From assembly GCF_008386465.1 (NCBI RefSeq), contig NZ_VUOD01000013.1:1-42470 (forward strand): a stretch of 42,470 nucleotides of DNA, in the 5' to 3' direction. Position 1 is the first letter of the stretch. Each line of letters begins with the position of its first letter. Made by a program: the position numbers and the translations under genes. The stretch is from Arenimonas fontis (GTDB lineage: Bacteria; Pseudomonadota; Gammaproteobacteria; Xanthomonadales; Xanthomonadaceae). Below are positions 11,449 through 22,131 of the stretch, piece after piece. The notes under the pieces are model-generated. The model made no database searches, was not told where the DNA came from, and worked only from the letters and a program-made list of their open reading frames with translations.

Positions 11449-12453
11449 ATGTCCGATCCCGCCAAGACCATCCCGCTGCAGGTGCTGGGCTCGCCGCTGG
11501 CCGAGGGGCAGAAGCAGGTGGCCGCAGACAAGATCGCCCGCAGCCCGGTGAGGTTCGACGAGAATGCGCCCGTGCTGCGCAAGCCCGGCTGGATCCGGGT
11601 GCGCATTCCCTCCGGCAACGCCGTGCAGAAGCTCAAGGCCAAGCTGCGCGAGAACCGCCTGGTCACGGTCTGCGAGGAGGCGAGCTGCCCGAACATCCAT
11701 GAATGTTTCGGCCATGGCACCGCCACCTTCATGATCCTGGGCGAGGTCTGCACCCGCCGCTGCAGCTTCTGCGACGTCGCCCACGGCCGGCCCCGGCCGC
11801 CGGATCCGCAGGAGCCGGCCAACCTGGCCCGCACCATCGCCGACATGGGCCTGCGCTACGTGGTCATCACCTCGGTGGACAGGGACGACCTGCGCGACGG
11901 CGGCGCTCAGCATTTCGTGGACTGCATCCGCGCGGCGCGGGCGCTGTCGCCCTCGCTGAAGATCGAGATCCTGACGCCCGACTTCCGCGGCAAGGGCCGC
12001 ATGGACCGGGCCCTGGAGATCCTGGCGCAGGCGCCGCCGGACGTGTTCAACCACAACCTCGAGACGGTGCCCGAGCTGTACCCGAACGTGCGGCCGGGCG
12101 CCGACTACCAGTGGTCGCTGACCCTGCTCAAGCGCTTCAAGGCCCAGCATCCGGAGGTGCCGACCAAGAGCGGCATCATGCTCGGCCTGGGCGAGACCAA
12201 GGAGCAGGTGCTGGCCACCCTGCGTGACCTGCGCGCGCACGAGGTGGACATGATCACCATCGGCCAGTACCTGCAGCCCAGCCCGCACCATCACCCGGTG
12301 ATGCGTTACTGGACCCCGGAGGAATTCAAGGAGCTGGAGCGCGCCGGGCTCGACATGGGTTTCACGCACGTGGCCTCCGGCCCGATGGTCCGTTCGTCCT
12401 ACCATGCGGACCGAATGGCGGCTGAAGCCGGTTACGTCGCCGATCCCGCCTGA
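11449..12453 (+). CDS. lipA: Lipoyl synthase (radical SAM)
   Basis: 334 residues. LipA inserts two sulfur atoms into octanoyl-lysine to make lipoyl-lysine. The auxiliary iron-sulfur cluster motif is [12 protein letters not shown] (Cys75, Cys80, Cys86) and the radical-SAM motif is CTRRCSFC (Cys101, Cys105, Cys108). The C-terminal [12 protein letters not shown] segment holds the Ser that ligates the auxiliary cluster in studied homologues. The ATG at 11449 is 8 bases after the lipB stop, so LipB and LipA form a complete endogenous lipoylation route here. Confidence 0.98.
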   Translation: MSDPAKTIPLQVLGSPLAEGQKQVAADKIARSPVRFDENAPVLRKPGWIRVRIPSGNAVQKLKAKLRENRLVTVCEEASCPNIHECFGHGTATFMILGEVCTRRCSFCDVAHGRPRPPDPQEPANLARTIADMGLRYVVITSVDRDDLRDGGAQHFVDCIRAARALSPSLKIEILTPDFRGKGRMDRALEILAQAPPDVFNHNLETVPELYPNVRPGADYQWSLTLLKRFKAQHPEVPTKSGIMLGLGETKEQVLATLRDLRAHEVDMITIGQYLQPSPHHHPVMRYWTPEEFKELERAGLDMGFTHVASGPMVRSSYHADRMAAEAGYVADPA

Positions 12454-12553
12454 ACGGCGGCGAGGATATGCTCCCGGAAAGCCCCCACCATCGGCACAGG
12501 CCCGGGGCCGGACTCCGGGCGCAAGCTGGGCCCCTGAACCCACGGACCGCACC

Positions 12554-14722
12554 ATGCTCAAGCACAAGCTGATCGCCTTCACCGCCGTCCTGCCGCTGGC
12601 CCTGGGCCTGGCGGCGGCCGGCTCCGCGCCGGCCCGGACCGAGCCGGCGGCGGTCGGGTTCCAGCCCGGGCCCGAGCAGGTGGCGGCCGCCCGCTGGGTC
12701 TACGGCATCCTGTCCGACAGCCGCTACGTGTACCGGCCCAAGCCCCTGGACGACGTTCTGTCGGCCGACATCCACCGCCGCTACCTGGAGTCGCTGGACG
12801 GCCAGAAGTTGTTCTTCACCCGCGCCGACATCGCCCGCTTCGAGGCCTACCGCAACCGCCACGACGAGGCCATCCGCCAGCAGCAGCTGGAGCCGGCCTA
12901 CGACATCTTCGCCACCTACGTGCAGCGGGTTGACGAGCGCATCGCCCATGCCCGGGAGCTGCTGAAGCGGCCCTTCGACTTCAGCGGCGACGAGACCTGG
13001 CACTACGACCGCAAGGATGCCGACTGGGCGGCCGATTCCGCCGAGCTGGATGCGCTCTGGGCCAAGTACGTCAAGAACGACGCCCTGCGCCTGAAGCTGG
13101 CCGGCCGCGACGACGAACAGATCCGCGCCACCCTGGACAAGCGTTACGCCGGCATCGCCGAGCGCGTGCACGAGCTTCGCGCCGACGATGTGTTCGAGAA
13201 CTACATGAACGCCTATGCCGGCGCCATAGACCCGCACACCAGCTACATGTCGCCGCGCACGGCCGAGAACTTCAACATGCAGATGCGGCTGTCGCTGGAA
13301 GGCATCGGCGCCGTGCTGCAGCGTCAGGACGAATTCGTGGTGGTGCGCACCATCGTCCCGGGCGGCCCGGCCGCCAACGGCGGCCGACTCAAGGTCGGCG
13401 ACCGGGTGGTCGCGGTCGGCCAGGGCAGGGACGGGGCGATGGTGGACGTGGTCGGCTGGCGCATCGACGACGTGGTGGCGCTGATCCGCGGCAAGAAGGG
13501 CACGATGGTGCGCCTGGACGTGCTGCCGGCCGAAGCCGGCGTGGACGCCAGGCCGCGCCAGATAGCCATCGTCCGCGACAAGGTCAAGCTGGAGCAGCAG
13601 GCCGCGCAGAAGCGGGTCATCGACGTCGGCGGGCGCCGCATCGGCGTGATCGAGCTGCCGACCTTCTACACCGATTTCGAGGCGCGTCGCCGCGGCGATC
13701 CCGAGGCCCGCTCGGCCACCAGCGACGTGGCCCGGCTGTTGCGCGAGCTGCGCGCCGAGGGCGTGGACGGTGTGGTGGTGGATCTGCGCGACAACGGTGG
13801 CGGCTCCCTGCTGGAGGCCGTGGAGCTGACCGGCCTGTTCATCGACAGCGGCCCGGTCGTGCAGGTACGCGAGGCCGGCGGCCGGGTCAGTGTCGAGTCG
13901 GACAAGGAGCCGGGCGTGGCCTGGTCCGGCCCGCTGGCCGTACTGGTCAACCGCAGTTCGGCTTCGGCCTCGGAGATCTTCGCCGCCGCCATTCAGGACT
14001 ACGGCCGCGGCCTGATCATCGGCGAGCCCACCTTCGGCAAGGGCACGGTACAGAGCCTGATCGATCTGGACCGCTTCCCGCGCAAGGACGACGTCAAGCT
14101 GGGTCAGGTCAAGCTGACGGTGGCGCAGTTCTTCCGTATCGAAGGCGGCACCACCCAGCATGCGGGCGTCACCCCGGACCTGCAGTTCCCGGTCACCCTG
14201 GATGCCAGCGAGTTCGGCGAGAGCACCTACGACAATGCCCTGCCGGCCACCCGCATCGCCCGCGCGGCGCACCCCAGCCTGGGCAACCTGGCCGCCCTGG
14301 CGCCGCAGCTGCGGGCCAACCACGAGGCCAGGGTCGCCGACGACCTGGAATACCGGTGGTGGGCCGAGGATGTGGCCAGCTACCGGGCCGAGCGCGCGCG
14401 CAAGACGCTCTCGCTCAACGAGGACGAACGGCGCAAGGAGCGCGATCAGCTCGAAGCCAAGCGCCAGCAGCGCCAGGCCGAGCGCAAGGCTGCCGGTCTG
14501 GACGCCGACGCCCTGGCCCAGGCCGACGACGGCCTGAACGAGTCCGAACGCAGCGTGCTGGAACAGGCCCGGCGCGAGGAGGCGGCCAAGGCCCGGCCGG
14601 ATCCGCTGCTGCGGGAGGCAGCCGCCATCCTGGCCGACGCCCTGGACCTGCTGGAAGCCGACCGTCAGCTCACCGCCCAGGTGCTGCCCCTGACCCGCCA
14701 GCCCCGGGTCTGGGCGGAGTGA
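12554..14722 (+). CDS. prc: Carboxy-terminal processing (tail-specific) protease Prc
   Basis: 722 residues. Prc/Tsp is a periplasmic S41 protease that processes PBP3 and degrades proteins with nonpolar C-termini; family knowledge also links it to MepS turnover. A signal peptide lies at residues 1-23. The N-terminal helical domain runs to about 240, a PDZ domain is centred on GGPAANGGRLKVGDRVVAVG, and the catalytic core holds Ser471 in SSASASEIF and Lys496 in PTFGKGTVQ, 25 residues apart as in E. coli Ser452/Lys477. A C-terminal DUF3340-like Arg/Glu-rich helical region (about 610-680) follows. The start at 12554 opens with a classical leader (MLKHKLIAFTAVLPLAL). Confidence 0.96.
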   Translation: MLKHKLIAFTAVLPLALGLAAAGSAPARTEPAAVGFQPGPEQVAAARWVYGILSDSRYVYRPKPLDDVLSADIHRRYLESLDGQKLFFTRADIARFEAYRNRHDEAIRQQQLEPAYDIFATYVQRVDERIAHARELLKRPFDFSGDETWHYDRKDADWAADSAELDALWAKYVKNDALRLKLAGRDDEQIRATLDKRYAGIAERVHELRADDVFENYMNAYAGAIDPHTSYMSPRTAENFNMQMRLSLEGIGAVLQRQDEFVVVRTIVPGGPAANGGRLKVGDRVVAVGQGRDGAMVDVVGWRIDDVVALIRGKKGTMVRLDVLPAEAGVDARPRQIAIVRDKVKLEQQAAQKRVIDVGGRRIGVIELPTFYTDFEARRRGDPEARSATSDVARLLRELRAEGVDGVVVDLRDNGGGSLLEAVELTGLFIDSGPVVQVREAGGRVSVESDKEPGVAWSGPLAVLVNRSSASASEIFAAAIQDYGRGLIIGEPTFGKGTVQSLIDLDRFPRKDDVKLGQVKLTVAQFFRIEGGTTQHAGVTPDLQFPVTLDASEFGESTYDNALPATRIARAAHPSLGNLAALAPQLRANHEARVADDLEYRWWAEDVASYRAERARKTLSLNEDERRKERDQLEAKRQQRQAERKAAGLDADALAQADDGLNESERSVLEQARREEAAKARPDPLLREAAAILADALDLLEADRQLTAQVLPLTRQPRVWAE

Positions 14723-14777
14723 GCGGCGTCGCAAGATCCGGATAGCCCGGCGCATCGGCGGCGATTAGCCTGCCACC

Positions 14778-15635
14778 ATGGAAAACACCCCCGATCCCCG
14801 CCTCGAACGCGCCCGCTGCCTGCTCGACCGGGACGACATGGACCTGGCCGGCCTGGGCCGGGCGGTCGGCCTGAGTCCCTCGCATCTGCAGCGGCGTTTC
14901 CGCGCCCAATACGGCCTGAGCCCGGCGGAGTACCGGGCCCAACGCCGGCTGCAGGCCTTCAAGCGCGAACTGCGCGCCGGCAGCGAGGTCACCCGCGCCG
15001 TGTACGAAGCCGGCTACGGCTCGCCTAGCCGCGTCTACGAGGACGGCGCCGCCCGCCTGGGCATGGCGCCGCTGGCCTACCGTCGCGGCGGTGAAGGCAT
15101 GGAGATCCGCTGGTCGCTGGTGGACACCGCCCTGGGCCTGGCCCTGGTGGCGGTGACCGAGCGTGGCGTCTGCGCGGTGCTGCTGGGCGACAGCGAAGGG
15201 GAGCTGGCGGCGCGACTGCAGGCCGAGTTTCCGCGCGCCCGCTTGCAGCGGGTGGACGCCGGTCGCGACGAATTCCTGGCGCCGCGTGTGCGCGCCGTCG
15301 CCCAGGCCCTGGCCCAACGCCGTGCTTCGGTGCCGGTGGAACTGGTCGGCACCGCGTTCCAGCAGCGCGTGTGGCAGGCCCTGATGCGGATTCCGCCTGG
15401 CCAGACCCGCAGTTACGCCGAGATCGCCGCCGAACTCGGCCAGCCGCGCGCGGTCCGCGCCGTCGCCCGTGCCTGCGCCGGCAACCGGGTGGCGGTGCTG
15501 GTGCCCTGCCACCGCGTCATCCGCAGCGACGGCAGCCTGGGGGGCTACCGCTGGGGCCTGCCGCGCAAACGCGAACTTCTGGCCCGTGAAGCCGGGCGCG
15601 AACCTACGCGCGAGGGAGCCGCCCGCCACGCATGA
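14778..15635 (+). CDS. AraC-type HTH fused to O6-alkylguanine-DNA methyltransferase (Ada-like, lacking the N-terminal Cys domain)
   Basis: 285 residues. Residues about 1-105 form an AraC-type double helix-turn-helix (LDRDDMDLAGLGRAVGLSPS, then RAVYEAGYGSPSRVYED). Residues about 110-275 are an Ogt/MGMT domain with acceptor Cys244 in VPCHRVIRSDG, followed by GGYRWG. The enzyme removes alkyl groups from O6-guanine by a suicide transfer to this Cys. Full-length Ada has an extra N-terminal zinc-Cys phosphotriester sensor domain that is absent here, so methyl-phosphotriester-driven activation cannot work in the usual way. The stop overlaps the next ATG. Confidence 0.93.
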   Translation: MENTPDPRLERARCLLDRDDMDLAGLGRAVGLSPSHLQRRFRAQYGLSPAEYRAQRRLQAFKRELRAGSEVTRAVYEAGYGSPSRVYEDGAARLGMAPLAYRRGGEGMEIRWSLVDTALGLALVAVTERGVCAVLLGDSEGELAARLQAEFPRARLQRVDAGRDEFLAPRVRAVAQALAQRRASVPVELVGTAFQQRVWQALMRIPPGQTRSYAEIAAELGQPRAVRAVARACAGNRVAVLVPCHRVIRSDGSLGGYRWGLPRKRELLAREAGREPTREGAARHA

Positions 15636-16522
15636 CTCCTGCCGCTTCGTCCGTCGCGCCGTCCCCGTGGGCGGTGGCGGCCGCGCTTGCCTCGGTCTAC
15701 CTGGTCTGGGGCTCCACCTACCTGGCGATCCGTGTCGGCCTGGAAGGCTATCCGCCTTTCCTGATGGGAGGCCTGCGCTTCGTCGCCGCCGGCGCCGTCT
15801 TCTACGCCTTCCTGCGCTGGCGCGGCCATGCCGCGCCCACCCGTGCGCAGTGGCGCAATGCGGCCGTGATGGGTCTGCTGATGATGCTGCTGGGCAACGG
15901 CCTGGTGAACGTGGCAGAACAGACCGTGTCCTCGGGCCTGGCCGCCGTGGCGGTGGCCTCGATGCCGCTATGGGCCGGCCTGTTCGGCGCCTTGCGCGGC
16001 CAGCACCCGGGCCGCCTGGAATGGCTGGGCCTGGCGGTGGGATTCCTGGGCGTGGTCTGGCTGAACATCGGCAGCGAGCTGAACGCCAGCCCGGTCGGCC
16101 TGCTGGCGCTGCTGGTGGCACCCGTCGCCTGGGCCTGGGGCTCGATCTGGAGCCGCGGCCGCGACCTGCCCGGCCCGTTCATGAGCACGGCGGCGCAGAT
16201 GCTGTGCGGCGGCGTCGCCATGACCGTGCTGGGCCTGGGCCTGGGCGAACGCATCGGCGAGGTGCCGCCGCCCAGCGCCACTCTGGCGGTTGCCTATCTG
16301 GCCGTGTTCGGTTCGATCCTGGCCTTCAGCGCCTATGTCTGGCTGCTGCACCACGTGCGCCCGGCCCTGGCCACCAGCTATGCCTACGTCAACCCGCCGA
16401 TCGCGGTGTTGCTGGGCGCCTGGCTGATGCAGGAACGGGTTGGCGCGCAGGCCGTCGGCGCCATGGTGGTGATCCTGGCCGGTGTATTGATCATCAGCCG
16501 GGCGAAGGCGCGGGTCGGCTGA
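15632..16522 (+). CDS. EamA/DMT-family transporter (YedA-like)
   Basis: 296 residues with ten predicted transmembrane segments in two EamA repeats. The N-terminal signature VYLVWGSTYLAIRVGLEG followed by GGLRFVAAGAVFY is typical of the YedA/RhtA-like branch of drug/metabolite exporters. The second repeat ends with TSYAYVNPPIAVLLGAWLMQE. Substrate is unknown; amino acids or small metabolites are the usual cargo of this family. The ATG at 15632 overlaps the stop of the alkyltransferase gene, so the two are translationally coupled, though no functional link is obvious. Confidence 0.9.
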   Translation: MTPAASSVAPSPWAVAAALASVYLVWGSTYLAIRVGLEGYPPFLMGGLRFVAAGAVFYAFLRWRGHAAPTRAQWRNAAVMGLLMMLLGNGLVNVAEQTVSSGLAAVAVASMPLWAGLFGALRGQHPGRLEWLGLAVGFLGVVWLNIGSELNASPVGLLALLVAPVAWAWGSIWSRGRDLPGPFMSTAAQMLCGGVAMTVLGLGLGERIGEVPPPSATLAVAYLAVFGSILAFSAYVWLLHHVRPALATSYAYVNPPIAVLLGAWLMQERVGAQAVGAMVVILAGVLIISRAKARVG

Positions 16523-16530
16523 GGCCCGGC

Positions 16531-16548
16531 GGATCCGGCGACGGATCC
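16531..16548. terminator. Stem-loop between convergent transporter genes
   Basis: A perfect 7-bp inverted repeat (GGATCCG, loop GCGA, CGGATCC) lies 8 bases after the EamA stop and 22 bases before the rarD stop on the other strand. There is no T-run, so intrinsic termination is only possible, not shown. Confidence 0.35.
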
Positions 16549-16570
16549 TCGGGACGGATCGTCGGCAGGC

Positions 16571-17545
16571 TCAACGCGCCGGCTCGTTCTCCGGCGGCGG
16601 CGCCGCGCCGTCGCAGGCCGGCACGGTTTCCGCCGCGATGTCCTGCACCGGCAGCGGCCGCTGCCGGGCCCGGCGCAGGCCGTCGCCGGCATAGATGAGC
16701 AGGGCCAGCCAGATGCAGCCGAAGCCGACCGCCTGGACGGCACTGAACGGCTCGCCCAGCAACAGCACGCCGCAGATCAGCTGCAGGCTGGGCGCGATGT
16801 ACTGCAGGATGCCGACCAGAGAGTAGGGGATGCGGCGAGCGCCGAAGGCGAAGCCGATCAGTGGCAGCGCCGTCAGCACGCCGCCGAGCATCAGCAGGGC
16901 GTCGCTACCGGGCTGGCCGCCGAGGAAACGCGCCGTGCCCTGCGCATGCATCCAGCCCAGCAGGCCTAGGGCCGGCAGCAGCATCAGCAGGCTCTCGATG
17001 GCCAGGCCCGGTACCGCGTCCACGTTGGCCACCTTCCGGATCAGGCCGTAGAAGGCGAAGCTGAAGGCCAGGGCCAGGGCGATCCACGGCGGTTGCCCGT
17101 GCTGGATGGCCAGCCACAGCACGCCGGCGCCGGCCACCGCCACCGCCGTCCACTGCGCCCGGTTGAGCCGCTCGCGCAGCACCAGCACGCCCAGCAGCAC
17201 GTTCACCAGCGGATTGATGAAATAGCCCAGGCTGGACTCGACCACGTGGCCGTGCGTCACCGCCCAGATGTACAGGCCCCAGTTGCCGCTGATCAGCACG
17301 CTGGAGACCAGCAGCATGCGGCCGACGCCCGGGCGCAGCGCCGCCCGCAGCCAGCCCGGCCCCTCGCGCAGGAACAGCCAGCCGGCGACGAACAGCGCGC
17401 ACCAGACGATGCGGTGAGCGATGATCTCCAGCGCCGGCACGTGCCGCAGCAGGTACCAGTACAGCGGGAACACGCCCCAGAGCGCGTAGGCGGCAATGGC
17501 CGCGGCCAGGCCCTGGCGGTCGAGGGAGGGTTGGCTGGGGGTCAC
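16571..17545 (-). CDS. rarD: RarD-family EamA transporter
   Basis: 324 residues, ten transmembrane segments. The RarD signature is strong: AYALWGVFPLYWYLLRHVPA at the N-terminus, HRIVWCALFV, SGNWGLYIWAV and SSLGYFINPLVNVLLGVL. In Pseudomonas aeruginosa rarD was named for a chloramphenicol phenotype; the substrate is not established. The C-terminal about 35 residues are a Pro/Glu-rich cytosolic extension (QRPLPVQDIAAETVPACDG) beyond the usual family end. The gene is monocistronic, convergent with the other EamA gene. Confidence 0.92.
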   Translation of the reverse strand: MTPSQPSLDRQGLAAAIAAYALWGVFPLYWYLLRHVPALEIIAHRIVWCALFVAGWLFLREGPGWLRAALRPGVGRMLLVSSVLISGNWGLYIWAVTHGHVVESSLGYFINPLVNVLLGVLVLRERLNRAQWTAVAVAGAGVLWLAIQHGQPPWIALALAFSFAFYGLIRKVANVDAVPGLAIESLLMLLPALGLLGWMHAQGTARFLGGQPGSDALLMLGGVLTALPLIGFAFGARRIPYSLVGILQYIAPSLQLICGVLLLGEPFSAVQAVGFGCIWLALLIYAGDGLRRARQRPLPVQDIAAETVPACDGAAPPPENEPAR

Positions 17546-17656
17546 GGGAAGGCTCCGGCGGGCAGGCGATTATCCGCCGGAATCCATGCCGCCGAATGCA
17601 ACGGTGTGGTGCCGGCCCGACACCACGGCGCCAGGCCGTGGCGTCAGGGGCAAGCC

Positions 17657-18838
17657 TCATTGCGTGCGCAGCGCCGTCGTCACCGGCACGCGCGCCGCGC
17701 GCACCGCCGGCAGCAGGCCGCCGATGAAGCCGATCACCACGGCGATCACCAGGCCGGCCAGCACCAGGCCCAGGCTGACCTGGAAGGCGAACACCACCTG
17801 GGTGAAGCTCTGGCCCAGGGTGGACACCGACAGGTTGTCGAACAGGGCCCAGGCCAGGAAGGCGCCGAGCAGGCCGCCGATCAGGGCCAGCACCACCGCC
17901 TCCACCATCACCGAGACCAGCACCGGGAAGCCGCCGAAGCCGATCGCCCGCAGCGTGGCGATCTCGCGGGTGCGGGTGGCCACGGCCGCGTACATGGTGT
18001 TGAGCGCAGCGAAGATCGCGCCCAGGGCCATGATCAGCGTCACCACGCCGGCCAGCACCGTCACCATGGCGCGGAACTGCTGGGTCTGCGAATTGTAGTA
18101 GGCGCGCTCCTGCAGTACTTCGGTGCTCAGGCGCGGGTCGGCGGCCAGGGCGGTGCGCAGGGTTTCGATGGCCTCGGGCGATTCCAGGCCCACCCGCACC
18201 GCCGACACCGAGTTGCCGCGGCCGAAGGCCGATTGCGCGGCGCCCAGGTCGGCCCACATCTCGCTGTCGTTGGCATCGCCGGCCTCGAACACGCCGACCA
18301 CGGTCCAGTCCGAGCCACGCATGCGCAGCACCTGTCCCAGGGCCACGCCTTCGAACTGCCGGGCGACGCCGGCGCCGACGATGATCTCGCGCAGGCCCTC
18401 CTTGAACCGCCTGCCCTCGACGATGCGCAGCTGCGGCCGCAGGGCGAACGACGCGGCCTCGACCCCGCGCAGGGTGACGTTGGCGCCGTTGACCGTCTCG
18501 CCCTTCTTGAACAGCTCGGCGATCACGATCAGCTCGCCGGCGGCCAGCGGCTCGCCGTCCTCGCCCTTGCGGATGCCGGGCGCCAGCCTGATCAGGTTGA
18601 CGGCGTCGCCACCCAGGCCGGAGTTGAGCTCGGCGCCGGAGCCGCCGCGCATGACCAGGGCGTTGTCCTCGCGTCCGGCCTCGCGCAGCGTGCTGGCGAA
18701 ACCCTGGGCCATGGCCAGCAGGGCGGTGAACACGGCCACCACGCCGGCCAGGCCGATGACGATGACCAGGGAAGGGCCCCAGCGCTGCGGCAGGCTGCGC
18801 AGGTTCAGGCCGGTGATGGCGAATATCTGTCCCAGCAT
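17657..18838 (-). CDS. ABC transporter permease, MacB/FtsX type (second permease)
   Basis: 393 residues. Topology is that of type VII (FtsX/MacB/LolC) ABC proteins: one N-terminal membrane helix (about residues 20-45), a large periplasmic MacB_PCD-like domain (about 45-265) and three C-terminal helices (about 270-385) with the TRTREIATLRAIGFGG coupling segment. It forms a heterodimer with the permease encoded 12 bases upstream. These complexes use ATP for mechanotransmission rather than direct pumping, here with an HlyD-type adaptor encoded at the head of the operon. Substrate unknown. Confidence 0.92.
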   Translation of the reverse strand: MLGQIFAITGLNLRSLPQRWGPSLVIVIGLAGVVAVFTALLAMAQGFASTLREAGREDNALVMRGGSGAELNSGLGGDAVNLIRLAPGIRKGEDGEPLAAGELIVIAELFKKGETVNGANVTLRGVEAASFALRPQLRIVEGRRFKEGLREIIVGAGVARQFEGVALGQVLRMRGSDWTVVGVFEAGDANDSEMWADLGAAQSAFGRGNSVSAVRVGLESPEAIETLRTALAADPRLSTEVLQERAYYNSQTQQFRAMVTVLAGVVTLIMALGAIFAALNTMYAAVATRTREIATLRAIGFGGFPVLVSVMVEAVVLALIGGLLGAFLAWALFDNLSVSTLGQSFTQVVFAFQVSLGLVLAGLVIAVVIGFIGGLLPAVRAARVPVTTALRTQ

Positions 18839-18850
18839 GTCGGTTCCTCC

Positions 18851-20011
18851 TCAGCGGCCGGCCAGCGCGTCGACGATGCGCAGCCGGCGCGCGCGCAGCG
18901 CCGGCAGCAGGCCGACGGCCAGGCTGAGCAGCACGATCGCCGCCAGCCCGGCCAGCCAGACCCGGCCCTCGATGGCGATCGGCAGCATCGGTCCGGCCGC
19001 CTGCGCCACCAGGATGCCCAGCAGCGTGGCCAGGCCCAGGCCGACCAGGCCGCCGATCGCGCACAGGGCAAAGGTCTCGGCCAGCACCAGCCCGAGCACG
19101 GCGTTGTCGGTGAAGCCCAGGGTCTTGAGCACCGCCAGCTGCGGGATGCGCTCGCGCACGCTCTGGGCCATGGTGTTGCCCACCACCAGCAGCAGGGTGA
19201 AGAACACCGCGAACAGGATCCAGCGCACGATCAGGCCGATGTCGCCGAGCTGCTTGACGAAGCCGACGTTGAAGTCCTTTTCGGTCTGGGTCTTGGTCTC
19301 GTCCGGCGAGTTCTCGTAGCGTTTGTCCACCAGGGTGGCGATGGACTCGGCCATGTCCGGGTCCTCCAGCCGCAGCACGAAGATGCCGGCCAGGCCGCCG
19401 CCGAACTGCGCCGCCTCCTTGAAATAGGCATGGTTGACGTACATGCCGCCGGCGGTCTGCCGCTGCCACTGTTCGTCCACGCCGTCGTAGATGCCGACCA
19501 GGTCGAAGGTCCAGTCCTTGCTGCCGTCCTTCTGCGGGAAGATGGTGGACTGCAGCGGGATCTTGTCGCCGACCTTCCAGCCGTACTTGTCGGCCAGCAG
19601 GCGGCCGGCAATCATGCCGGTACGGGTGTCCCTGAAGGCTCGCCACTGTTCTTCCGGCATCACCCATTCCGGATAGACCTTGTGCAGGCGCTCGGGCTCC
19701 ACCACGAAGGCGAAGATCTGGGTGTCCTCGCGGAACTTGGCGCCGAACCACTGCTGGAACATCACCGCCTGCACGCCGGGGATGGCATCCATCTCCGGGA
19801 CCATGCGCAGCGGCAGCGACTGGGTGAAGGACACCCGCGACTGCACCACCAGCCGGGTCGCGCCGACGAAGTCGGCGCCGGCGCTGAACACCAGGTTCAG
19901 GGCCTGCAGCAGGCCGAACAGCACGAAGGCCGCCACCACCGACAGCAGGGTCAGGCCGGTACGGGTCTTGCGGTGGAACAGGTTGGCGAGGACGAATCCG
20001 GTCCGTGTCAT
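18851..20011 (-). CDS. ABC transporter permease, MacB/FtsX type (first permease)
   Basis: 386 residues with the same layout as its neighbour: helix at about residues 18-40, periplasmic domain, and three C-terminal helices with [20 protein letters not shown] as the coupling segment. The closest layout I know is the DevC-like permease of DevBCA/MacAB-type exporters. It is separated by 12 bases from both the ATPase gene upstream and the second permease downstream. The C-terminus [14 protein letters not shown] matches the end of FtsX-domain permeases. Confidence 0.92.
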   Translation of the reverse strand: MTRTGFVLANLFHRKTRTGLTLLSVVAAFVLFGLLQALNLVFSAGADFVGATRLVVQSRVSFTQSLPLRMVPEMDAIPGVQAVMFQQWFGAKFREDTQIFAFVVEPERLHKVYPEWVMPEEQWRAFRDTRTGMIAGRLLADKYGWKVGDKIPLQSTIFPQKDGSKDWTFDLVGIYDGVDEQWQRQTAGGMYVNHAYFKEAAQFGGGLAGIFVLRLEDPDMAESIATLVDKRYENSPDETKTQTEKDFNVGFVKQLGDIGLIVRWILFAVFFTLLLVVGNTMAQSVRERIPQLAVLKTLGFTDNAVLGLVLAETFALCAIGGLVGLGLATLLGILVAQAAGPMLPIAIEGRVWLAGLAAIVLLSLAVGLLPALRARRLRIVDALAGR

Positions 20012-20023
20012 GGCGGCCGCTCC

Positions 20024-20716
<693 letters not shown>

Positions 20717-20757
20717 CGGGGGCCTCTCTTGTCGCGCTGGAAAGGGAAAGGGGAAGA

Positions 20758-21996
20758 TCACTCGATCACGGTGACGGCGTCGCCGTCGGCCAGTTCCGCA
20801 GGTGGCGACAGCACCACCCGTTCGCCGGCGGCCAGGCCGCGGCCGACCCGGCGGCGGCCGTCGCGGGCCTCGCCGGACTCGATCTGACGCAGCTGCGCGC
20901 GCCCGTCCTTGACCACGAAGGCGACGGTACGGCCGTCGCGGCTGGTGACGGCCTCGGCCGGCACCGTCACGCCCGGCACCACCGGCGCGCCATCGGCCAC
21001 GGCCGGGGTTTCCCCGAGGAAGGACACCCGCACGCCCATGTCCGGGACGATGCGCGGATCGCGCTCGAGGAAGGCGATGCGCACCTTGACCGTGGCCTTG
21101 CTGCGGTCGGCGGTCGGCACGATGGCGATGACCTCGGCCGGGACCTTCCAGTCCGGGTAGGCGTTCAGCACCGCCTCGACCTTCTGGCCGGCGCGGACGC
21201 GGCCTATGCTGGCCTCGTTCACGTCCACCTGGATCTCCAGCGAGTCCATGTCCACGATGGTGCCGATGCCGGTGCGGGTGAAGCCGCCGCCGGCGGAGAT
21301 CGGCGAGATCATCTCGCCCGGCTGCGCCGCCTTCACCGTCACCACGCCGTCGAAGGGCGCGCGCACGATGGTGTTGTCCACGCCGATCTCGGCCAGGTCC
21401 AGGGCCTCGGACGCCACCTGCACGTTGCGGCGTGCGGCTTCGAGCTGGGCGGCCAGGGCGTCGCGCTCGGCCCGGGCCTGGTCGAGCGCGGACTGCGCCA
21501 CCAGCTGGCGGCCGGCCAGCTCGCTGGTGCGGGCCAGGGTCTGCTCGGCCAGGCGCAGCTGCGCCTCGGCGCGGGCGACTTCGCTGCGGGCGGCGGCCAA
21601 CTGGGCCGCCGACAGCTCGCGCTGGGCCAGGGCATCGGTGGCCTCGAGCCTGGCCACCACTTCGCCTTCGCGCACCACCTGGCCTTCCTCGATCAGCACC
21701 TCGACCACCTTGCCGGTGATCTTCGAGGACACGGTGGCGATGCGGCGGGCGGTGACGTAGCCGGAGGCGTCCAGCACCGAGGTCGCGGCCGGGCCGCCGC
21801 TTTCGGCGCTCAGCAGTTCGGCGGTGGCCACACGTACCTCGCGGGCCGGTTCGCGGGTGAACAGGAACAGCGCCAGCGCGGCCAGCACCAGCACCGTCGG
21901 CGCGATCCAGCGCCAGTGCCGGCCGGACGGCGGCGAAGCGGGCTGGCGCTCGCGATCGATGCGGAGCTGGCTGATCAGGTCGGACGGAGCCGTCAT
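20758..21996 (-). CDS. HlyD-family periplasmic adaptor subunit
   Basis: 412 residues. One N-terminal membrane helix (about 28-46) anchors a periplasmic adaptor. A biotinyl-lipoyl-like half appears at GKVVEVLIEEGQVVREGEVVARLE, a long alpha hairpin at about 115-195 is Ala/Glu/Arg-rich coiled coil, the second lipoyl half is APFDGVVTVKAAQPGEMISP, and beta-barrel and membrane-proximal domains follow. It is the first gene of the operon and should link the ABC complex to an outer-membrane channel, which is not encoded nearby, so a housekeeping TolC is probably shared. Confidence 0.93.
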   Translation of the reverse strand: MTAPSDLISQLRIDRERQPASPPSGRHWRWIAPTVLVLAALALFLFTREPAREVRVATAELLSAESGGPAATSVLDASGYVTARRIATVSSKITGKVVEVLIEEGQVVREGEVVARLEATDALAQRELSAAQLAAARSEVARAEAQLRLAEQTLARTSELAGRQLVAQSALDQARAERDALAAQLEAARRNVQVASEALDLAEIGVDNTIVRAPFDGVVTVKAAQPGEMISPISAGGGFTRTGIGTIVDMDSLEIQVDVNEASIGRVRAGQKVEAVLNAYPDWKVPAEVIAIVPTADRSKATVKVRIAFLERDPRIVPDMGVRVSFLGETPAVADGAPVVPGVTVPAEAVTSRDGRTVAFVVKDGRAQLRQIESGEARDGRRRVGRGLAAGERVVLSPPAELADGDAVTVIE

Positions 21997-22131
21997 CCTG
22001 GCGATTCCTCGGGTTCTCTCGCGGGCGGCCAGTGTACCCGGGGCCCGGTGAGGACCAAGGTGCCGGAAGCAACCTTTTGCGGACAGTGACGGTCCTCAGC
22101 GGGACGGCGTGACAAACGTCCTGCCGACGGC

